64,000 nt of DNA, from NCBI RefSeq assembly GCF_000208745.1, contig NC_030851.1, forward strand, positions 15,794,444 to 15,858,443. Reading direction: 5' to 3'. The notes under the pieces are model-generated. The model did no database searches. It was not told where the DNA came from and saw only the letters and a program-made list of their open reading frames with translations. Shown in pieces: positions 34,082 through 46,068 of this stretch (its first letter is position 1; each line of letters starts with the position of its first letter). Source of the DNA: Theobroma cacao. Lineage: Eukaryota; Streptophyta; Magnoliopsida; Malvales; Malvaceae. The position numbers and the translations under genes were made by a program.

Positions 34082-34525
34082 TAGGAATTGTGAGAAAATC
34101 TTTGGTTCATGTACATGAAACAGAATGCATTTAGTTGACTGAGATGAATCTTAGTCAACTAAGAGTGTTCTGGTAACATTAAATAATAAGACTCAGTTAA
34201 AATAAGAGAAAGAGGAATAAAATAATGGGAAAAAATTGCCTACCGGGTAATAAAGAAAGAAAAAATGTTTCCTGAGGTGAATAACTAAAATTTAGAGGGA
34301 GTTTTGAAATTTTGGGCAAATAGAATAGGGCAATATTTAAGGGGGAGTTGAATGGTTTCTCTAAAAGGAATTAAAAATGGCTGACAACTTCTCTTTCTCC
34401 ACTTTTCTCTTCCTTGAAACCAAGTGTCTTAAACTGAAACCCATCTCTTCACATTTTCTTCTAAAATCTATTCAAACCCTTTGCCATTTAGACAAAACCC
34501 CTATCAAACAAATTCTTGAATCAAA
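34082..34525 (+). other. Spacer between pol and third ORF of B
   Basis: Holds palindromic motifs matching those in the LTR (CTTAGTCAACTAAG at 34150-34163, with a decayed partner at 34130) and a purine tract AAGGGGGAG at 34339-34347. No convincing gene is seen; a short open frame from 34377 runs as a leader toward the third ORF. Confidence 0.6.
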
Positions 34526-36562
34526 ATGGAGAGATCTCCACAGAGTAAAGAAATCGTAGAAAAGCAAAAAGGGAAGAGACCACTAGAAGAAAGGACAGAA
34601 ACGAAAAGTCTAAAGAAGAAACAGAAAATCATGTCTGTGTTAGTGAAAGAGATATCGGAGATACTAAAAGAGAAGAAGCAGAAAATGAAAATGAAGAAGG
34701 ACAAGGAACCTTCACTCAAGAAAGGTACTAGTTCCTCATCTTCTAAGTTCAGAAATAGATTGCATGAACTGAGGTTCAAAAATATTGAAAATGCACTAAT
34801 TTCCTGTGGCAAATATATTGATTGGAAGAGTTTTGATGAGAACTTAAAGATTCAGACTAGTTTATCAGATTATTTTGATGAGCTAAAACTGAAAGAATAT
34901 AGCACCTTTAAGAATAGATCCTATAGTGCAAGTCTGGTAAAGGAATTCTATTCTGGCATTGCTTTAAAAGAAAATGAATTAGAGGATTCTGATGATTATG
35001 TCAAAGATGGTCTGAATGTGTATTTGAATGCGAAAGAATTTGTTGTCACTGCTGAGGATTTAGGAAGCTTACTAAAAATCGAGTGTGAAGAAGGTGAGTA
35101 TGAGTTCCCAGAAAAGTATGATCCATCCTCATTATGGGAAATCATCACTGAGAGAAAGGAAAAGTATTCATTAAAGAGTAATTCAGGACTGACAATCAGC
35201 CCCTAGATTAGGATTTTTCACTACTTTATAGCAGTAAACATTCAGGGCAAAAGTAGAAGTTTGAGTTACGTCAGCCTTCAGAATCTTTAGCTAATGGAAC
35301 ATGCCTTCAATGGAGTTTCTCTGAATGTAGGAAGGTTTATGATTGAAAAGATGAGAGGAGCTTGCAGACTTGATAAGATCAACCTGCCTTATAGGAATGT
35401 CATCACATCTCTGTGCAGAAAAAGGGAGTTTGGGCAAAGAGGTATGAAATAAACATGGTGAAAATCAAAGATCAAGCCATTTACTATGGCAGTTTGATCA
35501 AAATGGGGTATATACTCGATGGGGAAAGATTCATTAAGACCCCCAAGACTGGTCTTGAAAGAGAATCCAGTTTGCTTGCTCAACAAGAGAGAGCACCATC
35601 CAGATTCTCAAATGAAGTTATTTTAAATCTTCTTATGAAAATCGATGGGAAGCTTACTGACCAAGGAGAAAGATTATAGAAAATTGAAGAGAAAATTACA
35701 AAACAAGAAAATGACTTGAAGAAGGAAGAAAATGAGCCATCTAAACCTGTGGCTACAGACACCTCTACAACACCTGGCATTGCACCAACATAGCAAGGTG
35801 CTGAAAGTTCAGCTGAGCCAGCAAAAAAGTCTACTCCTCATGGTGGAAGTCATGGCATTCAAGCTGAAGGTTCCACCTATAAATCTGTCAGTCCTGTTCT
35901 ACAGACTGAAGACTTTTCACCAAGGGGTTGATCAACCAGCCAAGACACCCTCTCCGAAACTTCAAATTAAAAATGAATCAGAACAAGGGACTGAAGTGGT
36001 TGGTTCAGAAATAGAGAAGTAGCAGGCCTCCCCTCCCAACTCAAAAAAAATATCCATTATGGATATTTTTCATCAAATGGTTAGAGAGGGACAAGCTGAA
36101 AAAGACACTGTTAGAACAAAAACTCAAAAAGATGGTGGAGATATAGGAAAAGGGAAGAAACTTGCATCAGCTCCTAAAGTAAAGGCACAATCTGGGAAAG
36201 AAAAAGCCACTGCAGCACCACCAACAGAGGGAAAACTACCAACCAAAGGAAATAAGACTATGGCCACCAAGATAACTTTTCTCAAGAGAAGAAAGTTTTC
36301 CAGGTTGGCAGGGTAATCCAGACCAGTTTCAGCCTCTTCTCCTCAGAGTCTAGTCCCTATCTCAAACAAAGCCTCACCAGAACCTTCCCCTAGAAAGTCA
36401 TCACCTCTCCGAGAGCCCTCTCATTTTCCTCTAAGCCCTTTCTATGGCACTGAATCCTCACCCTCTGACACATCAAACGAATAGAAGCCCCTTCCTTTGA
36501 TGCTAACAAAAAGGGGAAGTAGAATGGCAGAACCAAGCGTACAGGAACCAGCCAGAGAATAA
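34526..36562 (+). pseudogene. Third ORF of element B, in the position of the SIRE env-like gene
   Basis: The ATG at 34526 opens 226 codons: a Lys-rich N-terminus, then a folded-looking region (ASLVKEFYSGIALKENELED). After a stop at 35204-35206 the same frame continues with IRIFHYFIAVNIQGKS and INLPYRNVITSLCRK. This pattern recalls the 'putative plant transposon protein' domain often found in such extra ORFs. The frame changes near 35440 and returns near 35925. The C-terminal part is Lys/Ser/Pro-rich (KKLASAPKVKAQSGKEKAT) and ends at 36560-36562. No clear membrane segment or signal peptide is seen, so 'envelope' should not be assumed. Its role is unknown. Confidence 0.65.
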
Positions 36563-37151
36563 ATTAAAAAAAATGTGTTAGGGTGGACAAACCAGGAAAG
36601 AACTTAGAAAAGAAAAGAAAGCAGAAATGAATCAAGAGTAGGAACTTAGAAAAATAAGGGATAGGAAGCAAATACTGTTCAGGGGTAATTTCGAAACATC
36701 TTTTAATTAACTACTATATGTGCCATGGGGGCACTTGAACACTCAATTTTAATTTTGTTGTTTATATGGTAGTGTGAGACATGAATGCTAATATATCTAT
36801 GATGTTTGTTTGCTGAAAATTGAATGTTTGCTGATAATCTGCTATCCATGATATTTAACTGTTGTTAACAAAATCTGCTACTAAACCATATTGAACTACA
36901 TGCTAATAACTGCTACTGTATGCTGAAAATTATGGATGTTGTGTATAGTGTGTTGACTGAATTATGAAGGGAATAAACAAAATTTTATGACTATATACTG
37001 TTGACAGATCCTGCAGAATTTTTATGAAAAACTGTCAACATTCAATGCTATAAATCACACCAAAATTCTATACATCTGTATGCTTTAAATTTACAATGTC
37101 ATTCTCTACATGACGAGGATAAAATTTGCTGGAATAAATATGCACACACTA

Positions 37152-37269
37152 AGGGGGAGCATATGCTTAGGGGGAGCAATCCTCATTTTCTGCAGAAAAC
37201 TAAAATGAGTAAAAAGACACTATGCTGTTAATCAAGGAACATTTTGTCATCGTAAAAAAAAAGGGAGAT
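37152..37269 (+). other. Multiple purine tracts before the B 3' LTR
   Basis: AAGGGGGAGC at 37151-37160, AGGGGGAGC at 37169-37177 and the LTR-adjacent tract A(n)GGGAGAT at 37254-37269. The last directly precedes TGTTGG and is the functional candidate. Together with 34339-34347 this gives four tracts in the 3' part of B. The stretch 36563-37151 shows no gene. Confidence 0.7.
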
Positions 37270-38124
37270 TGTTGGCTCCATTAGTTTTTGATGATAGTAA
37301 AACATTCCCATTCATTTGTGTCTAATACATTTTACTTAAGTGTACAGGAAAATTAATGTATGAAATTAATAAATCAATCTTTTTAAAGTATATATTAAAA
37401 AAAAGATAAAAATAATGAGACGTGACTGATTAACAAGGAGGAAGCTCATTAGTTGAATAAGGAAGAATGTTGGTTGGCCAAGATTCAAATTGGAGAAATG
37501 GTGGGCTGAAGAGTTTGAAGAACAGAGACAACTTAGTCAATCAAGAAATGGACTAGTCGACTAAGTGCTTACTGCCAGAACTGCCAGAGACAGGGAGCAA
37601 AAAAATCATAACATCTTCTCCACACTTTGCAACACTCAAACGATCATCTTTTGTACTTGTATTCAGCACTCAACCTTTTACCATTTAGATAAACTTGTGA
37701 TCATAGGTGCTTTCTTCTAGCTTTCTTATTTTATTCTTAGAGTGAGGCAGTCACTCTAAGAGGTTGTTTCAAGCTCGGTGTGCTTGAAGGTGTTAAGGTT
37801 CTAACTTAGCCTTGAAAAGTTAGGTGTTGGGTTTTAGTTTAGCTTGTGAAAAACTAATGTAAAAGGTTTTGGCTGAGTCTTGTAAAAGCCATTGTAAAGC
37901 TTGGTGAAAGCTTGTGAATTTCACCGGTTCTTAGTGGATTTGTTAGGAAAATCCTTGGTTGGATAATCAAGGTAGTGGATGTAAGTCTTGGATCGAACCA
38001 TTATAAATTCCTGTGCATTGTTCTCTGTTTTTATTTTCTTTGTTCTGAAAATTAGTTCCTTATCTTGTCAAGAGCCGATTTGTGCTATTCACCTCCTCTC
38101 TAACACATATTATTAGGACCAACA
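37270..38124 (+). repeat. Element B 3' LTR (855 bp, internally deleted)
   Basis: Runs from TGTTGGCTCC to GGACCAACA, followed by TTAGG. It lacks the 240 bases present in the 5' LTR at 12983-13222; both breakpoints carry GAGCA. It keeps a perfect TAGTCGACTA palindrome at 37554-37563. Confidence 0.93.
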
Positions 38125-38950
38125 TTAGGATGATTCCTCCAACTAGGATTATAAGTGTTGGAATAGGGATTGTTCTGTTGCCTATTTCCAACAAATTGAC
38201 AAGACTCAGAATATATGGGACAATTGTCATTGGAATGTCCTTCCCCACAAAATTCACATGTCATAAAGGAGTTTTGAACAACATTTAACTCTCAGTTTAT
38301 CTATTTTCTTTGCGAGAGATGCCAATTGTGTAAAGACAGTGCTTATTGCATCTAATTCATGAATTCCAACCATTTTTCTTGTACCCAATCTTTCAGATGG
38401 CCATTGATAATTATTAGAAGCTATCTCTTCGAGCAAATCATAAGCCTCATCAATGGATTTACTCATGAGTGCACCTTTAGCGGCAGCATCAATGGTAGTT
38501 TTAGAAGGTCCTAGGAAACCATTATAAAAAGTTTGAACTAGTAGTCACTTAGGTAATCCATGGTGAGGACACCTTCTTATTAAATCCTTATACCTTTCCC
38601 AAGCCTCATATAGTGATTCGGAATCAAATTGTATGAAAGAAGTGATATCATTCCACATCTTTGCTGACTTTGCAAGTGGGAAGAATTTTGCTAAGAATTT
38701 TTTAGCCAAATTATCCTAAGTATTAATGGAACCAACAGGAAGCGAATTTAACCAACTCTTTGCTTTATCTCTCAATGAAAAAGGTAAAGGCCTCAATTTT
38801 ATGGCATCATCAGTAACACCATTAGCCTTGAATGTATTGTAGATTTCTAGGAAATTTACAATATGAGCATTCGGATCATCATTAGGCAAACCCCCAAACT
38901 AAATAGCAGTCTGAATCATCTGAATGATTGATGGCTTCATTTCAAAGTTG
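38125..38950 (-). pseudogene. Element A gag, N-terminal half (capsid core and zinc knuckle)
   Basis: Minus-strand text shows the retrotransposon-gag core (LRPLPFSLRDKAKSWLNSLP, then LYEAWERYKDLIRRCPHHGLP) at about 38560-38820. Next comes DEAYDLLEEIASNNYQWPSER (38380-38450) and a knuckle CEFCGEGHSNDNC at about 38220-38265. It ends YNPSWRNHPN at the B junction, and NLSWNN continues in frame at 12652 with TTAGG shared once. Stops occur near 38550, 38718 and 38900. No intact start is obvious between 38950 and the primer site. Confidence 0.87.
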
Positions 38951-39262
38951 TTGGCTTGAATAGGAGGTCTTCAAATACTAAAGTGGAGATTTTGTACTCA
39001 TGGGACTATATAATCCCTCACAGGCTTGGTCTCTTCCCCTTGTTGATCAACCATTGTTTTACTTGGAGCAGAAATGTATTTGTATTTCCTCCAAAGTCTT
39101 CAAAAAGTTTTTTCGATTTATGGATCAAAAAGAACAATTTTCAAATTTAGGCTCTTCACATACAACGACCAAAAGTACTTGAAAAATTAAAGAAAAGAAA
39201 AGTCTATATTGAAGCTAAAAATGCTTGGTATTAATATTAACAAGGAAGAATTAAAAATCAAT
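38951..39262 (-). pseudogene. Element A gag start region, degraded
   Basis: Between gag and the primer site, the minus strand yields short fragments resembling the lineage's gag N-terminus (PEIERTFRTRRR around 39090-39130) with several stops. No start codon can be chosen with confidence. Confidence 0.45.
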
Positions 39263-39280
39263 TTCTCGACAATGGTGCCA
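39263..39280 (-). other. Element A primer binding site (Athila/Tat type)
   Basis: The minus strand reads TGGCACCATTGTCGAGAA, close to the TGGCGCCGTTGCCGGGGA-type sites of Athila/Tat elements. The differences are mostly C-to-T or G-to-A. It lies 6 bases from the LTR end. Confidence 0.7.
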
Positions 39281-39286
39281 AAATCT

Positions 39287-40794
39287 TGTTGTTCAATTTT
39301 CTACCCACGCAAATGCACGTATCGCAAAGATAATATAGAGATGAGTAGAGTGTCAATCCCACAGAGAATTGAATTAATCCTTATTATTAACTACTAAAAT
39401 TAACACACCTTAATTTTATCTAAACAATTAAAATTAAAAAGGAAAATTTAAATTAATAAACTAAAAACTAAAACTAATATATCAGCAAATTTTACTTCTA
39501 GTGATTAATAGACCTAAGATTACGATATCCCTCAATACTTCATTTGAATATTGTCTCTCTCGTGACTTAGTTTAATGGATTAAGTTGCTAACCTAGAGTC
39601 CTAAATTATTTATCAGTCTCTGTCGAGTTTCTTAAAAAAATATCTCTCTCAATTAATTTTCTATATGTCTATGCAAATTGTATTGAAAAAAGATTCATTA
39701 AGTTTGTGCTCTAATTTTGGCTACATATGGCTTATAGGTGTATGTCTAACTTATATGCAAATCAAACCACCTAATCAACTAAGTGTCTTCGATCATACGC
39801 TATTCTATTCAAGGTTTACCTAAATCTCCTTCGTCAAGGCTTAACTTAGGTTCCCAATTCAATCTAATTGGTGGCCAGTCAACTAAAAACATTAAGAACA
39901 GAATAAAATAAACAACTTAAATCTATCAAACATAATCAGAAGAGAGATAAATAATTCATACTACATATTTAGTTCAATCATAATCTTAGATTAATAATTT
40001 AGTTCTCTATCAAGTCACACATCATCATTGAATAAAGTTTAAACATGAAGAACAAAACCAAGAAAATAAGAGAATAAAAGAAAAGATAGAAAAACTCAAG
40101 AGTTGTATTCTTGATCTCCAAATCACCTTGAATCCTTCAAATTCTTCGTAGCTTCAATGACTCTGTGGCTTGAGTCTCAACTATTAATCTGGTGTTTTTC
40201 TCTTCTTCTCTGAAAGGTTATTTTTATAGGCTTTGAAGTTAGGCCAAGTTGGGTGGAGAAAGAAGTCAATTCTAGCTAGGATTTCCTTATCAGACTATGT
40301 GAGTCATAGCCTTACCCAATTAATTAACAGAAATCATAATTGGTCTAGGACTACTACAATATGTTAAATTCAACAAGAGTTTTGACTACATATCAGGCTG
40401 AACTGGGTGAAGTGGCAAATGAAAGGTTGTATCTTTTTCTCTTATCTTTCCAATGGTCCAAAAATCGCTTCATTTGAAGCTCTGTAGAGAAAGTTATGGC
40501 TAAAATACCAAAATATATACAGTGCAAGTCTGCACCTTGAAATTGCTCTCATTTTTTTACTAAAATTCTTTTTTTATCAAATGCCTATAAAAGCACAAAT
40601 AAATCAATAACAACCTATGTTAACCATATTAACACCAAATTAAGCATAAAATTAACCATGATTAGATTGACTCACCTAAAATAACTAATTTAAAATAATT
40701 AAATAAAATATACTAATTTCTATGTATTACTACAAGAACTATACTAATTTATTATCAAAATTAAGCCCAAATAACTTTATATCATATATTTATC
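39287..40794 (-). repeat. Element A 5' LTR (1,508 bp)
   Basis: On the element strand it starts TGATAAAT and ends TTGAACAACA. It is the full copy of the LTR partly seen at 7699-8855. A TATA-like run lies at 40221-40228 (minus). It abuts A2 LTR sequence at 40795. Confidence 0.85.
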
Positions 40795-41470
40795 AACCGC
40801 AGCCAAGATTTTTTAGCGTCGTGGCACTAAATTTTTGATACAATAGCGTCGTGGCATTCTAGCCTAAAAAACAATGTATGGTGTGTTTCATTTCACCAGT
40901 GTGGCAGCCTTATTCTCCTTAGTGCTGCAACCTTGGCTGTCTCTTAACTTTCCAATGGATCAAGAATCACATTAATTGGACTTCTGGAGTGGAAGATATG
41001 CTTCAAATACCACATCATATTCAGTCCATGTGTACTACTACAGTGCTCTGATTTAGACAAATATTTCAACCATGATGTGATCAGAATTGGGCATAGTGTA
41101 AACATAAAACATTATAGCCCTTCCTCTGATCTTTCTATTGGTCCAAGAATCACCTCATTAGGAGTTCTGTAGAGAGGGATATGGTCAAAATACTACAACA
41201 TATATGAATGAATCCATCACCATACTTGCACAGAGTTTCATCAAATGAGCCTTTTTCATCAAATTTCCTACAAAAGCAATAAGACAAATCAGCAATAACT
41301 ACTCTAAAAGTAATTTAAAATAAAATAACTTAAATTAAATAATCAACATGTAATCGAACTTAAACTAGAAAAATACCTAAAATGCTAAAATTAGAATTTA
41401 AAAATCTCAAATATCTAGTAATTTAAGCCCTCGAAATGTGTCAAAAAAACTCTATGTAATAGAGTTATCA
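40795..41470 (-). repeat. A2 left partial LTR
   Basis: Resembles the 5' part of the A LTR (shared block with TTTCCAATGG, ATTAATTGGACTTC and similar text, and end ATAGAGTTATCA) but is diverged. It is interrupted by A at its left edge. GCGTCGTGGCA occurs twice (about 40817 and 40847). No gene is seen. Confidence 0.65.
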
Positions 41471-42075
41471 AGCTTGTGGTGGAAAACTTGGAGGAAAGTT
41501 TGGCTTTATTGTTGATGAAGATTCTTGGTTATTGTTCTAAGAGAAATTTGGATGATTTCTCCAACTAAGATTGTAGTTGATGGAACAAGGATTATTTTGC
41601 TATCTATTAAAATTCCTAACAAATTGTATAGATTCAGCATTAATTGGCAATGATCATTAGAATGCCCATCTCCACATAACTTACATGTCAAAAAATGACT
41701 CTAAACAGCATAGACACCCAAGAATCAATTTTTTGTAGTGAGAGCAGCCATTTATGTAGTCAAGGTATAAATTGCATCAAGCTCATGAATACCAGTAACT
41801 TTTCTTAGACCCAATATCTCAGATGGCCATCGATAATAGTTGGAAGCCATCTCCTTTAATAAATCATATGCCTCATCAATAGATTTTGCCATTCATACCC
41901 TTTTTGCTGCAACATCAATGATGGTTCAAATTAGTCCCATCAAACTATTATAGAAAGTCTGTACTTGCAGCCATTTAGGTAATCCATGGTGAGGACATCT
42001 TTTAAGTAAATCATTATACCTTTCCTAAGCCTCATATAGTGATTTCGAATCAAATTGCATAAAAAATGTCATATC
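41471..42075 (-). pseudogene. A2 gag, C-terminal part
   Basis: On the minus strand it reads the capsid end, an intact knuckle CKLCGDGHSNDHC (about 41650-41695) and a proline-rich linker KPNFPPSFPPQA, and stops exactly at the LTR end at 41470. It is related to A gag at 38125-38500 and 12560-12652. Solo LTR G interrupts it at an ATATC target. Confidence 0.8.
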
Positions 42076-44952
42076 TGTCACGACCTGGAACCTCCCTTGG
42101 ACCCATGACAACCGCCGCGACATTCCAATTGACACCATTACCCGGAATGCCAACCGGAACCCTGCAAGACTTACATATCAGTTTCTTTCCTTTCCTGTGA
42201 GCAATCGTTGTTAAACATTCTATTTTAAACAATTACCGGTCGTTTCTGGCTCAAATAAATCAAAAGACAATTTTTTTTAAAGGATTTATAGACAAATATC
42301 ACTATTCAAAATATTGATTAAAATATAACATTTTTATATAAAACAATATTTATAGAAACACGTGTAAGAAATCTTTTGCAACATGTAAGTAAAATAAATT
42401 CATATATATAAAAATTTACAAAGTTATAATGTACAATAATGGTTACAATGACAAGTGGCCCAAAATACACCTAGTGTTGGTGCTAAAAACCTACTGTCTG
42501 TGTGGTAGAGATGTCAANNNNNNNNNNNNNNNNNNNNNNNNNNNNNNNNNNNNNNNNNNNNNNNNNNNNNNNNNNNNNNNNNNNNNNNNNNNNNNNNNNN
42601 NNNNNNNNNNNNNNNNNNNNNNNNNNNNNNNNNNNNNNNNNNNNNNNNNNNNNNNNNNNNNNNNNNNNNNNNNNNNNNNNNNNNNNNNNNNNNNNNNNNN
42701 NNNNNNNNNNNNNNNNNNNNNNNNNNNNNNNNNNNNNNNNNNNNNNNNNNNNNNNNNNNNNNNNNNNNNNNNNNNNNNNTTAAAACAAGGCTCAAGCCAA
42801 AACTAATCCTCGGGGATACCTTGGTCGAGGTATCTAATCAAGTCCGCCAAGGTTGTTATAACATTTACATGTGAAACACATTTTTATTTTTAAAACAAGT
42901 CGTTCCTTGGCGTTGGCCAAGTTACACATTCACGTGGGGGTTCGACGTGAAGTGAGCTCTAATACTACCCCAGGAGTTACCCTCCTCGCCTCTACAACCG
43001 GAGTAACTATATAACCGGGTTTATCGTGCCTCTCTAATAGGCAGTCCACTGAAACCCGTCACTGCAGTGACCAACCCACCAATTTTAATAAAATTTCGAC
43101 AGTATAACGTGGCTTTATTTGTCAATACACTTACAAAATATATTTACAAAATATATATTTATCCAGCCTGCATAGTAAAACAACTTACATAAATTTTCCA
43201 ATACACTTACAAAATATAGCCACATATACTCATATCTCATAAGCCATTCATAGGAAAATATATAATTTTCAAGACAGTTAACAGCCTCCAATTACTCAAT
43301 TTCATAATCAACCCAATATATCTTTATTTGTCACATTTATTGGTAAAACATCAAAAATCCCGTTTTAATCTCGTTTTCATTTCATAAAATACATAAAGAG
43401 CATTTAAAAATAAACTCTAGATAATTTACAATAATAATAAGTTTACTCACCATTTGTACAAACTAAAAGCTTTCAAGGCACCCCGATAACTACTCGTCGG
43501 GTACGATTTTCTTGCCTTTACCGGAAGGCTCTCCTCCTAGACACATTGTAAAAATTTACTCAATTCATCACATTAATGCTAAATCACTATATATTTGACT
43601 TAAATCCTATACTAATGCATGGTGTGAAATGCAATAGCCAAAAACGGCTTAAACACGGTATTAACTTATTTTTGGTACTTTATCCTATAAATTGCTAACG
43701 CGCTCCATTTTAGCTCTAAATTGTCCCATTCTCTCTCCAACATTTCTAACCATTAATTATCAGCCAATATTCCTCTAAAATCACCAAAATCAGCTCACTC
43801 TCTTCCTTGGAAAATTTGGCCAAAAATGGGACATTAACTCGGTTAATTTTCCACTTTGTTTTTCTGTCACATTTAATCATTTTTCTTCATTTTCTCTTCA
43901 TTTCTCTTAGAATAAAAATCAGTTCATTATCATTGGACATCAATGCATATTCAGCCAAAGGTGGGTATTGTGGAAATTTTATGTTTTCTTGTCCAATTTA
44001 ATTTCTATACACATTTAACTAACTAAAACTATCAATTTAACTAAAAATCAAAACCTAAAAATTTCAAAATTTCTCCCCTAGAATTTCGGCCAGCACATGG
44101 TGTCACTCTTTGATCTTTCTCCTCAAGCATGCTAAATGGAAATAAAGGCATAGGAAAGATAGAAATCAAGCTAAAATCGAAAAATCTTACCGTTAGACGC
44201 CTAAACGGACGAAATTCGCGATTTCCCCTTTGAATTTTCTAGTTTCCCTTTGTTTTCTCCCTTTTCTTCCTTTCCTCTCTATTTTCCTCTCTTGTTCTTC
44301 CTTATGGCCGGCCATCACTTAAAATGGGGTTTAAATGGGCTGACTTTTTATTAAAATAGTATTATAATATTATTTTATTTATTTTTTTGTTTTATTAATT
44401 CCTTAAATTCTAGCCATCCATTTGTTTCCAAATTTTCACCATATACTTGTCCCACATATCCATAGCTTATAAAATTTTTAGACTTATCCAAAGTCTTGGT
44501 GGAGTAATTTTTGAAATTTACACTTTTGCCCCCGTAAAAGTCAAAAATTATATTTTTACCCCAAAAACTGAAAAATTGCCGATAGATATATTTTTCATCC
44601 CTTATACTCATACCATTCTCCAATTTGTCAAATGTAATCTAAATTCTCTCAAAATCTAAAATTTTATCCACTGGTGGAAAAATTACGATTTTGCCCCTAA
44701 ACATCAAAATTTTCAATTTTTCCCCAAATGAATCCTCGAACTCCGAACAATCATTTTTAGTCATTCCTTGACTATAAAATGTTAAATTTCATCCTACGAT
44801 TCCTATTTGAACTAGTTCGAGGTTAAATTAATTCAAATGTACCGTTAGGTACAATATCGAGTTTCGTCTATTCTTAGGGACTTTCCTAGCATAATAACAT
44901 GCTACTCAGTGCATGTGTATTATGACATGTATTTATAGGGTTGGGTTTTACA
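42076..44952 (-). mobile_element. Element G: gypsy solo LTR of the F family
   Basis: The plus strand runs TGTCACGACC...GGGTTTTACA with a perfect ATATC duplication (42071-42075 and 44953-44957). It is 2,877 bp including 262 undetermined bases. Related to the F LTR along its length. No internal region is present. Removing it restores A2 gag, as comparison with 38620-38660 shows. Confidence 0.93.
42518..42779. other. Assembly gap (262 N)
   Basis: Undetermined bases within solo LTR G. Any open frame across them is meaningless. Confidence 1.
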
Positions 44953-45234
44953 ATATCATTTCACATCTTTGCTGTCTTAACTAATGGAAAGAACTTAGCG
45001 AAAATTTTTTAGCCAAATCATCCTAAATACTAATGGAATTAGCTGGAAGTGAATTCAACCAACTCTTTACCTTGTCTTTCAGTGAAAATGGGAAGAGCCT
45101 CAATTTAATAGCATCATTAAAAATGCCATTGGTCTTGAATGTAATACAAATCTCCATAAATTCACAATATGTGTGTTAGGATCATCATTCAGCAATACCC
45201 CAAACTAAACTGAAGTCTAAATCATATGAATGAT
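44953..45234 (-). pseudogene. A2 gag, N-terminal part
   Basis: Continues the capsid core beyond G (minus-strand match to 38640-38930, e.g. the NDDPN-type region near 45185). It is fused at about 45234 to LTR interior sequence, so primer site and gag start are lost. Confidence 0.75.
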
Positions 45235-46068
45235 GATTCTAGACTAAAAAATTAGTTCAACATAATTCCTAAAAATAAATTTAACCATCAAAACTAAACA
45301 AGAAAGTATAATGATAACAAGAAAATAGCTCTAATGTTTATCAAGCCTTCAATCTGCAATCTTTCTTGCTATCTTCAATGCCTCTTTTCTTTAAGAAAAA
45401 CCTTGCTTAATTGTTCCTTAAATTTGCTTTGAAAGAGGGGATTAAATAGAGCTCAAATCCATGTCAAAATAAAAGTCTAATTGCACCAAAACTCTCCCTT
45501 CACATATGGGAACCGTGGTCATGGCCCATTGGAACCATGGCACTGAATCCTCTGTTTCCTAAAATGTCCTTGCCTTGTTTGGGTGTTGCAGCGCCCATGC
45601 TTCCATGATCGTGGCACTCGACACTCTATCTTGAAATTTGAGGCTTTACTGCAATACTTCTAATTTTAACTCAATTTTCTCCTTTTCAAGGCTGAATTGG
45701 CAAACTGGTAAACATGAAGGTTGTATCTCTTCCTCTTATCTTTCTAATGGTTTAAAATTCACATTAATTGGACTTTTGTAGTGAAAGATAGGCTCAAAAT
45801 ATGGGAACATGTGCAATGGAAGTCTGTGCGTTAAATGCATCATTCTTCTCAAAATGTCACCCCTTTTATAGCACACCTATAAAAGCAACAAACTAACTTA
45901 TATAATAACTAAACTTAAATCAAAATGTCATAAAATTACCTAAAACAATTGAACCCAATATAATTAGATTAAATTAAATAATGAGTAAGAATAACTAATA
46001 CTTAAATTAAATCTCAAGAACTCAAACAAAACACACCCAAAATTGTGACCAGAGAACTCTATACAATA
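45235..46068 (-). repeat. A2/A3 shared partial LTR
   Basis: LTR interior and 5' end (element strand starts TGATAACTTTATTG). On its right is a purine tract and tail like that of A, so it acts as the 3' LTR of a further copy, A3, while its left side is fused to A2 gag. Confidence 0.65.

Larger units (their letters stand above)
12653..38124 (+). mobile_element. Element B: SIRE/Maximus-like Ty1/copia element with extra ORF, split by C and D
   Basis: The LTRs open TGTTGGCTCC and close GGACCAACA (or GGAACAACA). The target duplication is TTAGG at 12648-12652 and 38125-38129, a perfect match. Internal order is primer site, gag with zinc knuckle, protease, integrase, RT, RNase H, then a third ORF and several purine tracts. 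PR-INT-RT-RH order defines copia. The long LTRs, the roughly 10-kb length once C and D are removed, and an additional ORF after pol fit the SIRE/Maximus lineage. It inserted into the gag of A. Stops, frameshifts and two insertions make it inactive. Confidence 0.9.
7699..40794 (-). mobile_element. Element A: Athila/Tat-type gypsy element, apparently non-autonomous, split by B and F
   Basis: On the minus strand: 5' LTR 39287-40794, primer site 39263-39280, gag 38125-38950 continuing at 12652-11871, protease 11870-11481, an integrase C-terminal remnant at 11350-11105, a long non-coding tail, a purine tract at 8856-8870, and the 3' LTR beginning at 8855. Element F cuts that LTR at 7698. B (12653-38124) splits gag at a TTAGG target site, and the two gag halves join in frame across it. 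Without B and F the element would be about 8 kb. RT, RNase H and the integrase core are absent, so movement would have needed enzymes from another element. The right flank is a partial LTR of A2. Confidence 0.82.
40795..46068 (-). mobile_element. Element A2: deleted relative of A, carrying gag only
   Basis: Composed of a partial LTR (40795-41470), gag (41471-42075 and 44953-45234, split by solo LTR G), and a second partial LTR (45235-46068). Both LTR parts end TAGAGTTATCA or AAAGTTATCA like the A LTR. Primer site, gag start and everything after gag are missing at the two fusion points. A appears inserted into the left LTR part. Confidence 0.65.

Noticed and set aside
34377..34559. Separate small gene before the third ORF of B
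   Set aside because: A short frame overlapping the start of the larger ORF, no conserved motif; more likely leader sequence.
42429..42806. Open frames of 93 to 125 codons around 42429-42806 on both strands
   Set aside because: They consist of the undetermined bases of the assembly gap within solo LTR G.
43807..44659. Frames of 64 to 82 codons in solo LTR G
   Set aside because: They lie within a defined solo LTR, lack conserved motifs and overlap on both strands.
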